A stretch of DNA of 64,000 nt. Origin: Mesohalobacter halotolerans (GTDB lineage: Bacteria; Bacteroidota; Bacteroidia; Flavobacteriales; Flavobacteriaceae). The notes under the pieces are model-generated. The model had not been told where the DNA came from. It saw only the letters and a program-made list of their open reading frames with translations, and did not search any database. Position 1 is the stretch's first letter, and the number at the start of each line of letters is the position of its first letter. Position numbers and translations under genes: made by a program. Shown one piece after another: positions 48,460 to 56,981 of the stretch. The stretch lies in the NCBI RefSeq assembly GCF_006120725.1, contig NZ_SWMU01000003.1:186001-250000 (forward strand), given 5' to 3'.

Positions 48460-49827
48460 ATGGAGGTTTGGATTCCGATTATAACAATTTTAATAGGTCT
48501 AGTTGTTGGCTTTTTTATTGGTAAAACTATATCAAAAGCCACAAAAAAAGCTGAACTTAACCAGCTTGAAGAACAAAATAATCAGTTGAACAATCAACTG
48601 GCTTATGTTGACAAACAAACTGAACATTTAAAAACTGAACATCAACAGGAGATTGATGAGTTAAAAACCGAACGCGAGCGCATTCGCCAAGCTAAAGATG
48701 AAGCTCAAAACCAACTCACAAAAACCGAAACAGAATACAAAAACCTCCAAGAAAAACTAGACACTCAAAAGCAAGAAGTTGAAAACTTACAAGAAAAATT
48801 TACCAAAGAATTTGAAAATCTAGCCAATAAAATTTTGGACCAAAAATCTCAAAAATTCACCACATCAAACAAAGAAAATATAGAGCAAATTCTCAATCCA
48901 TTAAAAGAGAAAATCAAAACTTTTGAAGAAAAAGTCCAAAAAAATCAAGATAATTTTAATGAAAAAAACACCCGCCTAGATGAAGTCATCAAACAATTAA
49001 ATCATGAAAATCGCAAGATGAGTGAAGAAGCTGAAAAACTCACCAGGGCATTAAAAGGCGAAAGTAAAACACAAGGCAATTGGGGTGAATTGATTTTAGA
49101 ACGGGTTTTAGAAAAATCTGGCTTAACCAAAGGCCGAGAATATGAAGTTCAGCAATCTTATCAAGATGAAAGCGGTCAACGTTATATGCCAGATGTTGTG
49201 ATTAATTTACCCAATGATAAGCAGATGGTCATCGACTCAAAAGTGAGCTTAACTGCCTACGAACGTTACGTTAACGCAGAAGATGAAAAAGAACAAACAC
49301 TTCATCTCAAAGCTCACCTCAACTCCTTAAAGAATCACATTAAACAACTTAGTGCAAAAAATTATCAGGATTTAGGTTATAAACAAACACCCGATTTTGT
49401 ATTGATGTTTATTCCTGTTGAACCAGCATTGTATTTGGCACAAAATGAAGACCAAAATTTTTATTATTCGGCCTTTAAAGATAATATTTTACTGGTTAGC
49501 CCAACTACTCTTCTGTCTACTTTACGCACTGTTGATATGATTTGGAGCAACGAAAAACAACAACAAAACGCCAACGAAATTGCCAATCACGCTAGTAATT
49601 TATACGATAAATTTAGCAACCTTCTTGATGAGTTAGAAACACTAGGCAACCGCATTAAATCTACTGATAAGGCATATACCTCAGCAATGAAAAAACTGAC
49701 AGGTAATCAAAATTTAGTCAAAGATGTCGTTAAACTTCAAAAACTAGGCATTAAAACGACTAAAGAAATCAGCCCAAAATGGATTAAAAAAGCGGAAGCC
49801 GATCAATTGGAAGAAGGAGAAAGTTGA
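48460..49827 (+). CDS. rmuC: DNA recombination protein RmuC
   Basis: A 455-residue RmuC: one N-terminal membrane segment (WIPIITILIGLVVGFFIG), a coiled coil (about 30-210) rich in Gln, Glu and Lys, and the nuclease-like RmuC domain (GNWGELILERVLEKSGL, QRYMPDVVINLPNDKQMVIDSKVSL, FVLMFIPVEPALYLA). RmuC limits inversion of short repeats and may be a nuclease. It begins 6 bp after purL. Confidence 0.95.
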   Translation: MEVWIPIITILIGLVVGFFIGKTISKATKKAELNQLEEQNNQLNNQLAYVDKQTEHLKTEHQQEIDELKTERERIRQAKDEAQNQLTKTETEYKNLQEKLDTQKQEVENLQEKFTKEFENLANKILDQKSQKFTTSNKENIEQILNPLKEKIKTFEEKVQKNQDNFNEKNTRLDEVIKQLNHENRKMSEEAEKLTRALKGESKTQGNWGELILERVLEKSGLTKGREYEVQQSYQDESGQRYMPDVVINLPNDKQMVIDSKVSLTAYERYVNAEDEKEQTLHLKAHLNSLKNHIKQLSAKNYQDLGYKQTPDFVLMFIPVEPALYLAQNEDQNFYYSAFKDNILLVSPTTLLSTLRTVDMIWSNEKQQQNANEIANHASNLYDKFSNLLDELETLGNRIKSTDKAYTSAMKKLTGNQNLVKDVVKLQKLGIKTTKEISPKWIKKAEADQLEEGES

Positions 49828-49870
49828 TGTGTTATCGTTTTGTATTTAGGATAAAAAAATATTTTTCTAA

Positions 49871-49899
49871 ACCTTACAAGTCTTAGAAACCTGTGAGGT
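49871..49899. terminator. Hairpin between convergent rmuC and tsaE
   Basis: Arms accttacaagt (49871-49881) and acctgtgaggt (49889-49899) pair at 10 of 11 positions if one G-U is allowed. The 91-bp gap between the two stop codons has nothing else. The word resembles the acctcacaggt repeats scattered in flavobacterial genomes, so it may be a repetitive element used as a bidirectional terminator. Confidence 0.45.
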
Positions 49900-49918
49900 C
49901 TTGACAATTTAGAAGCTT

Positions 49919-50332
49919 TCAAAAAACTTCACAAATTTCAATCTTACGCTTTTCATCATCTACCAGATTTAATTCAATTTTTACAAATTTCTCCGGCCAA
50001 AGAGGTTTTATCAATTCTGGCCATTCTATAATAATGTGAGCTTCTTGAGACAGGTACTCTTCAAAACCTATGTCATAAACTTCTTCAATAGAATTGATAC
50101 GATAGAAGTCAAAATGGTAAATGGGTTTGCCTTTAGACATATATTCATTGACCAATGAATAGGTTGGACTAGATACATTGTCTTCACTGCCTAATTGTTT
50201 AACTAAGGCTTTGATTAATGTGGTTTTACCAACACCCATTTCACCAAAGAATAAATAGGTTTTAAGCGATGAATGCTTAATGATATTTTGAGCTATTTCA
50301 TCTAACTTATTAAGACCATATTCAAGTGTCAT
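49919..50332 (-). CDS. tsaE: tRNA threonylcarbamoyladenosine synthesis ATPase TsaE
   Basis: A 137-residue P-loop protein: Walker A GEMGVGKTTLIKAL, SSPTYSLVNEY, and YHFDFYRINSIEEVYDIGFEEY are TsaE hallmarks, with IIEWPELI near the end. TsaE works with TsaB and TsaD to make t6A37 on ANN-decoding tRNAs, including the Thr tRNAs seen in this window. It starts 3 bp after the porX stop, so the two are co-transcribed. Confidence 0.96.
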   Translation of the reverse strand: MTLEYGLNKLDEIAQNIIKHSSLKTYLFFGEMGVGKTTLIKALVKQLGSEDNVSSPTYSLVNEYMSKGKPIYHFDFYRINSIEEVYDIGFEEYLSQEAHIIIEWPELIKPLWPEKFVKIELNLVDDEKRKIEICEVF

Positions 50333-50335
50333 ATT

Positions 50336-51892
50336 TTAATTTTTTGGCAAAAATACAGCAAAAGGAATAATCATTTCTTCCAAAGATATTCCACCGTGCT
50401 GAAAAGTATTTTTGTAGTATTTCACGTAATAGTTATAATTGTTAGGATAAGCTAAAAAATAATCGCCTTTGGCAAACACAAAAGAACTACTCATATTAAT
50501 ACTTGGTAGGCGAATATCTGAAGGGTTTTTAACAGCATAAACATCTTTTTCATTATATGTCAAGCTCTTACCTGTTTTATAACGCAAATTGGTGCTGGTA
50601 TTTTTATCACCAATCACTTTGGTTGGGTTTTTTACATTAATGGTGCCGTGATCGGTGGTTAAAATAAGTTTAAAGCCTAAACGTTGGGCTTTAATAATAA
50701 TGTCTAATAACGGTGAATTTTTAAACCAACTTGTGGTCAAGGAGCGATAAGATTTATCGTTTGAGGCAAGTTCTTTAATCACTTGCATTTCTGTCTTGGC
50801 GTGAGACAGCATATCCACAAAATTATATACAATGACGGTTAAATCTTGGCTTTTATATTGTGCAAAATTATCTGCGAGCGTTCGACCTTGATCTAAAGAT
50901 GTGATTTTGTGATAAGAATGGCTAATATGCATGCCCAGTCGCTTCAATTGATTGTCAAGAAATTCGGCTTCATGCATGTTTTTACCGCCTTCATCAGTGT
51001 CATTAAGCCACAACTTTGGGTAGAGTTTCTGCATATCTAAGGGCATCAACCCTGAAAATATGGCGTTTCTGGCGTATTGTGTAGCCGAAGGTAAAATACT
51101 ATAAAAAGCGTCTTCCTGTTCTTTTTTAAAATGGTTATTAATAATAGGCTCTATAGCTCGAAGTTGGTCGTATCTAAGGTTGTCTACCACGACCAGCAAT
51201 GTAGGTTGTTCATCTTTTAACTCAGGAACGACTTTAGTTTTAAATAATTGATGAGACAGCGTTGGTGCGTCATCAGCTTTGTGGTCAAACCAAGAGTGGT
51301 AATTTTTAGTTATAAACTTAAAAAATGCCGAATTGGCCTCTTGTTTTTGAGACTCTAAGATTTCGGTCATTGAGCTATCGTCAAGCTGGTCGAGCTCCAT
51401 TTCCCAATAGAGTAATTGTTTATAAAGATCAACCCATTCTTGGTGAGAATTGACTTGAGATAAGTCCATCGATAACTTTCTAAACGCTTGTTGATAATGC
51501 GAAGTTGTTCGTTCAGACACCAAACGACTGTGGTCTAAATTTTTCTTTAAACTCAATAAAATTTGGTTGGGATTAACAGGCTTGATCAAATAATCCGCAA
51601 TTTTTGAACCAATGGCTTCTTCCATGATATATTCTTCTTCGCTTTTGGTAATCATTACCACGGGTAAATTGTTTTGCTTGGTTTTGATTTCAGCTAGAGT
51701 GTCAATCCCAGAAAGTCCGGGCATATTTTCATCTAAAAATACGATGTCAAAACGTTCATTTTCAATAGTCTCAATAGCTTCCATACCACTTTGGCAAGTC
51801 GTGACGTCATAATCTTTTTTTGATAAAAACATGATGTGTGGTTTTAACAAATCAATTTCATCATCTACCCAAAGTATTTTTATCTTAGTCAT
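50336..51892 (-). CDS. porX: T9SS response regulator PorX (receiver plus PglZ phosphatase-like domain)
   Basis: A 518-residue protein: receiver domain (ILWVDDEIDLL, phospho-Asp in FDIVFLDENMPGLSG, Lys in YLIKPVNPNQ), a helical linker, then an alkaline-phosphatase-superfamily PglZ domain (LLVVVDNLRYDQL, MPLDMQKLYPKLW, IVYNFVDMLSHAK, LTTDHGTI). This is the PorX architecture; PorX with PorY controls type IX secretion and gliding, and has been reported to hydrolyse oligoadenylates. The ATG at 51892 (MTKIKILWVDDE) is preferred over a start 108 bp upstream that would overlap the HD gene. No PorY kinase is adjacent. Confidence 0.95.
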   Translation of the reverse strand: MTKIKILWVDDEIDLLKPHIMFLSKKDYDVTTCQSGMEAIETIENERFDIVFLDENMPGLSGIDTLAEIKTKQNNLPVVMITKSEEEYIMEEAIGSKIADYLIKPVNPNQILLSLKKNLDHSRLVSERTTSHYQQAFRKLSMDLSQVNSHQEWVDLYKQLLYWEMELDQLDDSSMTEILESQKQEANSAFFKFITKNYHSWFDHKADDAPTLSHQLFKTKVVPELKDEQPTLLVVVDNLRYDQLRAIEPIINNHFKKEQEDAFYSILPSATQYARNAIFSGLMPLDMQKLYPKLWLNDTDEGGKNMHEAEFLDNQLKRLGMHISHSYHKITSLDQGRTLADNFAQYKSQDLTVIVYNFVDMLSHAKTEMQVIKELASNDKSYRSLTTSWFKNSPLLDIIIKAQRLGFKLILTTDHGTINVKNPTKVIGDKNTSTNLRYKTGKSLTYNEKDVYAVKNPSDIRLPSINMSSSFVFAKGDYFLAYPNNYNYYVKYYKNTFQHGGISLEEMIIPFAVFLPKN

Positions 51893-51926
51893 ATCTTTAT
51901 ATTTGCTGAAATTAAGCGAATTTATT

Positions 51927-53156
51927 TTGAAAAAACAAAACAAGCTCAAGATTATAAACGACCCAATATATGGTTTTATTACCATTCCAAGCGAACTCAT
52001 TTTTGATTTAATTGAACACCCTTATTTTCAAAGGCTTAGGCGAATTACTCAAATGGGCTTATCGCATTTGGTTTATCCCGGTGCACAGCACACGCGTTTC
52101 CAACATGCTTTGGGTTGTTTATATTTAATGCAAAAGGCACTTCAAACATTGAAATTTAAAGGGATTGAAATCACCAAAGATGAAGAAGAAGCCACCCTTA
52201 TTGCTATTTTGCTTCACGATATAGGACACGGTCCATTTTCTCATGCCCTAGAAAACAGTTTAATTGAAGGTTTAAACCATGAAAATTTGTCGTTAGAGTT
52301 TATGGAAAATCTCAATAAAACATTTGAGGGAAAACTTACTTTGGCTATAAAAATTTTTAAAGGTGACTATAGCAAAATGTTTTTAACACAACTCATTGCT
52401 GGGCAGCTAGATATAGATCGATTAGATTACTTAAAACGCGATAGTTTTTATACGGGAGTTGCTGAAGGCAATATCAATTCTGATCGGTTAATCACGATGA
52501 TTAATGTAAGAGACAATCAATTGGTCATTGAAGAAAAAGGGATTTATTCGGTCGAAAAATTTTTACTCGCCAGACGTTTAATGTATTGGCAAGTGTATTT
52601 ACACAAGACCAGTCTTGGTGCGGAATTAATTTTAATTAAAATTCTTAAAAGAGCTAAAGAACTCATCCAACAAGGCCAAAAATTTGAATCTAATTCAGCC
52701 TTATCTTTTTTTCTGAACCACAATATTTCGTATGATAATTTTAATGTCCAAATTTTAGAATTCTATTCTCAACTCGATGATTATGATATTATTACGGCTA
52801 TTAAACAATGGCAAAGCCATCCCGACTATATTTTGAGTTCACTTTGTAAAATGCTTATCAATAGAAAATTGTTTAAGGTCAAATTAAAAAATAAAGCTTT
52901 TAAGACAAAAAAAACAGAAGTCATAAAACACAGCATTAAAAAGCAATTTAACATCACTTCCGCAGAAACCGATTATTTTTTCTTTGAGGGTACGACTTCA
53001 AATCAGGCATATAACTATGATTATCAGAAAATTATGATCCTTTTTAAAAATAACAAAACAAAAGAGGTATCTCAGGTTTCTGACCAATTGAATTTAAAAA
53101 CTTTAGCCCAACCAGTGGTCAAGTTTTATATCTGCTATCCTAAAGATTTAGTTTAA
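51927..53156 (+). CDS. SAMHD1-like HD-domain phosphohydrolase
   Basis: About 409 residues from a TTG at 51927; the open frame runs 96 bp further up but that part overlaps porX. The sequence follows the dNTPase/SAMHD1 type: KIINDPIYGFITIPSELIFDLI, FQRLRRITQMG, YPGAQHTRFQHALG (first His), LLHDIGHGPFSH (HD pair) and LDIDRLDYLKRDS (last Asp). Members hydrolyse dNTPs or related nucleotides. It is divergent from porX with 34 bp between the start codons and is followed by lpxD 23 bp downstream. Substrate is unproven. Start choice is moderately sure. Confidence 0.8.
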   Translation: MKKQNKLKIINDPIYGFITIPSELIFDLIEHPYFQRLRRITQMGLSHLVYPGAQHTRFQHALGCLYLMQKALQTLKFKGIEITKDEEEATLIAILLHDIGHGPFSHALENSLIEGLNHENLSLEFMENLNKTFEGKLTLAIKIFKGDYSKMFLTQLIAGQLDIDRLDYLKRDSFYTGVAEGNINSDRLITMINVRDNQLVIEEKGIYSVEKFLLARRLMYWQVYLHKTSLGAELILIKILKRAKELIQQGQKFESNSALSFFLNHNISYDNFNVQILEFYSQLDDYDIITAIKQWQSHPDYILSSLCKMLINRKLFKVKLKNKAFKTKKTEVIKHSIKKQFNITSAETDYFFFEGTTSNQAYNYDYQKIMILFKNNKTKEVSQVSDQLNLKTLAQPVVKFYICYPKDLV

Positions 53157-53179
53157 CTTTTTTTTCTATTTTTGTCAAA

Positions 53180-54220
53180 ATGAAATTCAAAGCAAGTCAA
53201 ATCGCAGAATTGCTCGACGGTAGTATTGTGGGAAATCAAGACGCCGAGGTCGATAAATTGTCTAAAATTGAAGAAGGCGAAGAAGGGTCATTGACCTTTT
53301 TGGCCAATCCGAAATACACATCATACATTTATACTACTCAAGCCAGTATTTGTATTGTAGCTAAAGATTTTGAACAAACGCAAGATATCAGTACCACATT
53401 AATTAAAGTAGAAAATCCTTACGATTCATTTTCTAAACTTTTAGAATATTACAATCAGGTTAAGCTGGATAAATCTGGTGTAGAAGAACCCAATCATATA
53501 TCAAAATCTGCAAGTATTGGAGATAAACCTTATATCGGTGCGTTTACTTATATTGGTAAAAATGTAAAGATTGGTGATAATGTCAAAATTTACCCTGATG
53601 TTTACATAGGTGATAATGTTGTCATCGGAAACGACGTAACCATTTTTGCCGGGTGCAAGATTTACTCAGAAACTGTTATTGGTAAAAATTGTGTCTTGCA
53701 CAGTAATGTTGTATTGGGTGCAGATGGGTTTGGGTTTTCACCAGATCAAATCGGTGTTTACAAAAAAGTACCTCAAATTGGTAATGTCATTATTGAAGAT
53801 CATGTTGATATCGGTGCGAGTACAACTATAGATCGGGCAACACTAGGTTCCACAATTATAAGAGAAGGTGTAAAATTAGACAATCAAATACAAATTGCTC
53901 ACAACGTAGAAATAGGTAAACATACAGCTATTGCTGCTCAAACTGGTGTAGCTGGCTCAACAAAAATTGGAGAAAACTGCCTTATAGGAGGCCAAGTCGG
54001 GATTGCAGGTCATATCACCATTGGTGATCGTGTAAAAGTTCAAGCCCAAACTGGAATTGGCAGAAATGTGAAAGACGAAGAAGTTATTCAAGGATCTCCA
54101 GCTCTGGGTTACGGCGACTTCAATAAATCTTACGTACATTTCAAAAACTTACCAAAGCTTGTTAAAAAAATAGAAATCCTTGAAAAAAAACTTCAAGCCC
54201 ATGAAAAACAATCCAACTAA
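53180..54220 (+). CDS. lpxD: UDP-3-O-(3-hydroxyacyl)glucosamine N-acyltransferase
   Basis: A 346-residue LpxD: uridine-binding N-terminal domain (FKASQIAELLDGSIVGN, GSLTFLANPKY), left-handed hexapeptide-repeat helix and C-terminal helix. The active-site pair is present: His in IQIAHNVEIG and His in GIAGHITIG. GADGFGF is the acyl-carrier contact segment. It adds the N-linked hydroxyacyl chain in lipid A synthesis. It leads the lpxD-lpxC/fabZ-lpxA group and its 3' end overlaps the next gene by 20 bp. Confidence 0.97.
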   Translation: MKFKASQIAELLDGSIVGNQDAEVDKLSKIEEGEEGSLTFLANPKYTSYIYTTQASICIVAKDFEQTQDISTTLIKVENPYDSFSKLLEYYNQVKLDKSGVEEPNHISKSASIGDKPYIGAFTYIGKNVKIGDNVKIYPDVYIGDNVVIGNDVTIFAGCKIYSETVIGKNCVLHSNVVLGADGFGFSPDQIGVYKKVPQIGNVIIEDHVDIGASTTIDRATLGSTIIREGVKLDNQIQIAHNVEIGKHTAIAAQTGVAGSTKIGENCLIGGQVGIAGHITIGDRVKVQAQTGIGRNVKDEEVIQGSPALGYGDFNKSYVHFKNLPKLVKKIEILEKKLQAHEKQSN

Positions 54221-55601
54221 ACAAACTACTATTCAAGAAGAAGTGAGTCTTGAAGGTGTAGGTTTACACACTGGAAAAAATGTGAAACTTACATTTAAGC
54301 CTGCAAAAGCAAATCATGGCTATGCTTTTCAGCGCATAGATTTGGAAGGTCACCCAATTATTCCCGCAGATGCCAACCTTGTAACAGATACAGAACGAGG
54401 AACAACCCTTGAAAAAAACGGTGTGAGTATTCAAACCACAGAGCACGTTTTAGCCGCCTGTGTGGGTTTAGATATAGATAATGTTCTCATAGAACTCAAT
54501 GCCTCTGAACCTCCAATTATGGACGGCTCATCAAAATTTTTTGTTGAAGCACTTGAAAAAGCAAGTAAGGTTGAGCTTGATGCTGAACGAGAAGAATTTG
54601 TAGTTAAAGATGTCATTTCTTTTGCTGATGAAGATGGGTCAGAGTTAATCTTAATGCCTGCAGATCATTATCAAGTGACTACAATGGTAGATTTTGGTAC
54701 AAAAGTCCTGGGCACTCAAAATGCATCGATAAAATCTGTTAAAGAGTTTAAAAGTGAAATTGCCGATGCCAGAACCTTTAGTTTTCTTCATGAAATTGAA
54801 ATGCTACTCGATAATGGTCTTATAAAAGGTGGTGATTTAAATAACGCTATTGTTTATGTCGATAAAGAATTAAATCCTGAGACTACAGAAAAACTCAAAG
54901 AAGCATTTGGCAAAGATGAAATTCATATCAAATCTAATGGTATTTTAGATAATTTAACTTTACATTATCCTAATGAAGCTGCAAGACATAAACTTCTTGA
55001 TGTGCTTGGAGATTTGGCCTTGACAGGCACTCGTATTCGGGGTAAAGTAATTGCCAATAAGCCTGGACATACGGTTAATACTCAATTTGCTAAGAAATTA
55101 GCAAAAATCATCAAAACTGAGAAGCGCAATAAAGTTCCAAAAATAGACCTCAATACAGAACCGCTTTTTGATGTCTCAGAAATTATGAATCGGTTACCTC
55201 ATCGCCCTCCGTTTCTGTTGGTCGATAAAATTTATGAATTGTCTGATAAACATGTTATAGGTGTCAAAAATGTTACGATGAATGAACCATTCTTTATCGG
55301 TCATTTCCCTGGAAAGCCAGTTATGCCTGGCGTGCTGCAAGTTGAAGCCATGGCACAAACAGGTGGCATCCTGGCTTTAAGCACTGTAGATGACCCGGAA
55401 AATTATTTGACGTTTTTCATGAAAATGGACAATGTCAAATTTAAACAAAAAGTAGAACCGGGTGATACATTAATATTTAAGTTAGAACTTATATCGCCCA
55501 TTAGACGTGGTATTTGCCATATGCAAGGTTATGCTTATGTCAATGGAAAGTTAGCCTCAGAAGCTGAGCTTATGGCCCAAATCGTCAAACAAAATAAATA
55601 A
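54201..55601 (+). CDS. lpxC: Bifunctional LpxC deacetylase / FabZ dehydratase
   Basis: A 466-residue fusion. Residues 1-300 are LpxC (EEVSLEGVGLHTGKNVKL, the zinc His in TTEHVLAACVG, later GKVIANKPGHTVN). Residues about 320-466 are FabZ (NRLPHRPPFLLVDKI, the catalytic His in FIGHFPGKPVMPGVLQVEAM with Glu). LpxC makes the committed lipid A step; FabZ dehydrates hydroxyacyl-ACP and competes for the same acyl pool. This fusion is standard in Bacteroidota. The ATG at 54201 (MKNNPTKQ) overlaps lpxD by 20 bp; an earlier ATG at 54180 would overlap more. Confidence 0.97.
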   Translation: MKNNPTKQTTIQEEVSLEGVGLHTGKNVKLTFKPAKANHGYAFQRIDLEGHPIIPADANLVTDTERGTTLEKNGVSIQTTEHVLAACVGLDIDNVLIELNASEPPIMDGSSKFFVEALEKASKVELDAEREEFVVKDVISFADEDGSELILMPADHYQVTTMVDFGTKVLGTQNASIKSVKEFKSEIADARTFSFLHEIEMLLDNGLIKGGDLNNAIVYVDKELNPETTEKLKEAFGKDEIHIKSNGILDNLTLHYPNEAARHKLLDVLGDLALTGTRIRGKVIANKPGHTVNTQFAKKLAKIIKTEKRNKVPKIDLNTEPLFDVSEIMNRLPHRPPFLLVDKIYELSDKHVIGVKNVTMNEPFFIGHFPGKPVMPGVLQVEAMAQTGGILALSTVDDPENYLTFFMKMDNVKFKQKVEPGDTLIFKLELISPIRRGICHMQGYAYVNGKLASEAELMAQIVKQNK

Positions 55602-55604
55602 TTT

Positions 55605-56387
55605 ATGAATCAACCTTTAGCATACGTTCATCCTGGTGCAAAAATAGCTAAAAATGTAGTTATTGAGCCTTTTACGACTATTCACAACAACGTCGTAATT
55701 GGTGAAGGATCTTGGATTGGATCAAACGTGACTATTATGGAAGGCGCACGGATTGGAAAGAATGTAAGCATATTTCCAGGTGCTGTAATTTCAGCTATTC
55801 CTCAAGATAAAAAATTCAACGAAGAAGAAACGATAACGGAGATTGGTGATGGCACAACGATTAGAGAATGCGTAACCATAAACCGTGGAACTTCTGATCG
55901 AAATAAAACCAAAATCGGTAAAGATTGTTGGATTATGGCTTATTGCCATGTCGCTCATGATTGTATCGTTGGTGATAATTGTGTATTTTCTAATAACAGT
56001 ACATTGGCTGGTCATATCACCGTTGGTGACCACGTCGTTTTAGCAGGAATGGCTGCCGTTCAGCAATTTTGTAGTATTGGTAAACACGCTTTTATCACAG
56101 GTGGATCCTTGGTAAGAAAAGATGTTCCGCCTTATGTTAAGGCTGCTAGAGAGCCTTTATCTTATGTTGGTATTAATTCTGTTGGTTTAAGACGACGGGG
56201 TTTTGACACTGAGAAAATACGAGAAATACAAAATATTTATAGAATACTATATCAACGAAACTATAATAATACCCAAGCCTTTTCAATCATCGAAGCTGAA
56301 ATGGAAGCTACTCCAGAACGTGATGAGATTCTTCAATTTATTAAGGATTCGCAACGTGGAATTATGAAAGGGTATTTTTCAAATTAA
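55605..56387 (+). CDS. lpxA: UDP-N-acetylglucosamine acyltransferase
   Basis: A 260-residue LpxA: hexapeptide repeats from the start (YVHPGAKIAKNVVIEPFTTI), the catalytic His in YCHVAHDCIVG, SNNSTLAGHITVGD, and the C-terminal helix region VGLRRRGFDTEKI. It transfers the first O-linked hydroxyacyl chain to UDP-GlcNAc. It starts 3 bp after lpxC-fabZ. Confidence 0.97.
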   Translation: MNQPLAYVHPGAKIAKNVVIEPFTTIHNNVVIGEGSWIGSNVTIMEGARIGKNVSIFPGAVISAIPQDKKFNEEETITEIGDGTTIRECVTINRGTSDRNKTKIGKDCWIMAYCHVAHDCIVGDNCVFSNNSTLAGHITVGDHVVLAGMAAVQQFCSIGKHAFITGGSLVRKDVPPYVKAAREPLSYVGINSVGLRRRGFDTEKIREIQNIYRILYQRNYNNTQAFSIIEAEMEATPERDEILQFIKDSQRGIMKGYFSN

Positions 56388-56411
56388 TTTAATTAAACTT
56401 TTAACTATAAA

Positions 56412-56978
56412 ATGGCAACAACAAGTGATATAAGAAACGGATTATGCATCAGATATAATCACGATATCTTTAAAATTGTAGAGTTTTTACATGTCAAACC
56501 TGGAAAAGGTCCAGCGTTTGTAAGAACAAAACTCAAAAGTGTTACTACTGGTAAAGTCATCGAAAACACGTTTTCTGCAGGTCACAAAATTGATGATGTG
56601 AGAGTGGAAACACATAAATTTCAATATTTATACAATGATGGTGAGTTTTACCACTTCATGAATCAAGAAGATTACACTCAAATCCGATTAACAGAAGCGG
56701 CACTCGATATGCCAGGCTTACTTAAAGAAGGTGATGTGGTAACAGTTCTTATAAACACCGAAGATAATGAACCGCTTTCTGTAGAGATGCCACCACACGT
56801 CGTTATGGAAGTTACCCAAACCGAGCCTGGTGTAAAAGGCAATACAGCGACAAACGCGACCAAACCAGCAACCGTTGAAACCGGACATGAGGTGAACGTT
56901 CCTTTGTTTATCAATGAAGGCGATAAGATAAAAATTGAAACCGAAAAAGGGACTTATAAAGAACGTATTAAAGACTAA
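56412..56978 (+). CDS. efp: Translation elongation factor P
   Basis: A 188-residue EF-P with the three-domain order: KOW-like domain I carrying the tip Lys in KPGKGPAFVRTKL, the OB domains with TFSAGHKIDDVRVE, and the closing GDKIKIETEKGTYKERIKD. It relieves stalling at poly-Pro codons. The tip residue is Lys, consistent with Lys modification, and no modification gene is nearby. It starts 24 bp after lpxA and is followed 3 bp later by the lpxD-like gene. Confidence 0.97.
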   Translation: MATTSDIRNGLCIRYNHDIFKIVEFLHVKPGKGPAFVRTKLKSVTTGKVIENTFSAGHKIDDVRVETHKFQYLYNDGEFYHFMNQEDYTQIRLTEAALDMPGLLKEGDVVTVLINTEDNEPLSVEMPPHVVMEVTQTEPGVKGNTATNATKPATVETGHEVNVPLFINEGDKIKIETEKGTYKERIKD

Positions 56979-56981
56979 ATT

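Noticed and set aside
54201-55601. lpxC-fabZ gene fusion
   Set aside because: Striking at first, but this fusion is the normal state in Bacteroidota.
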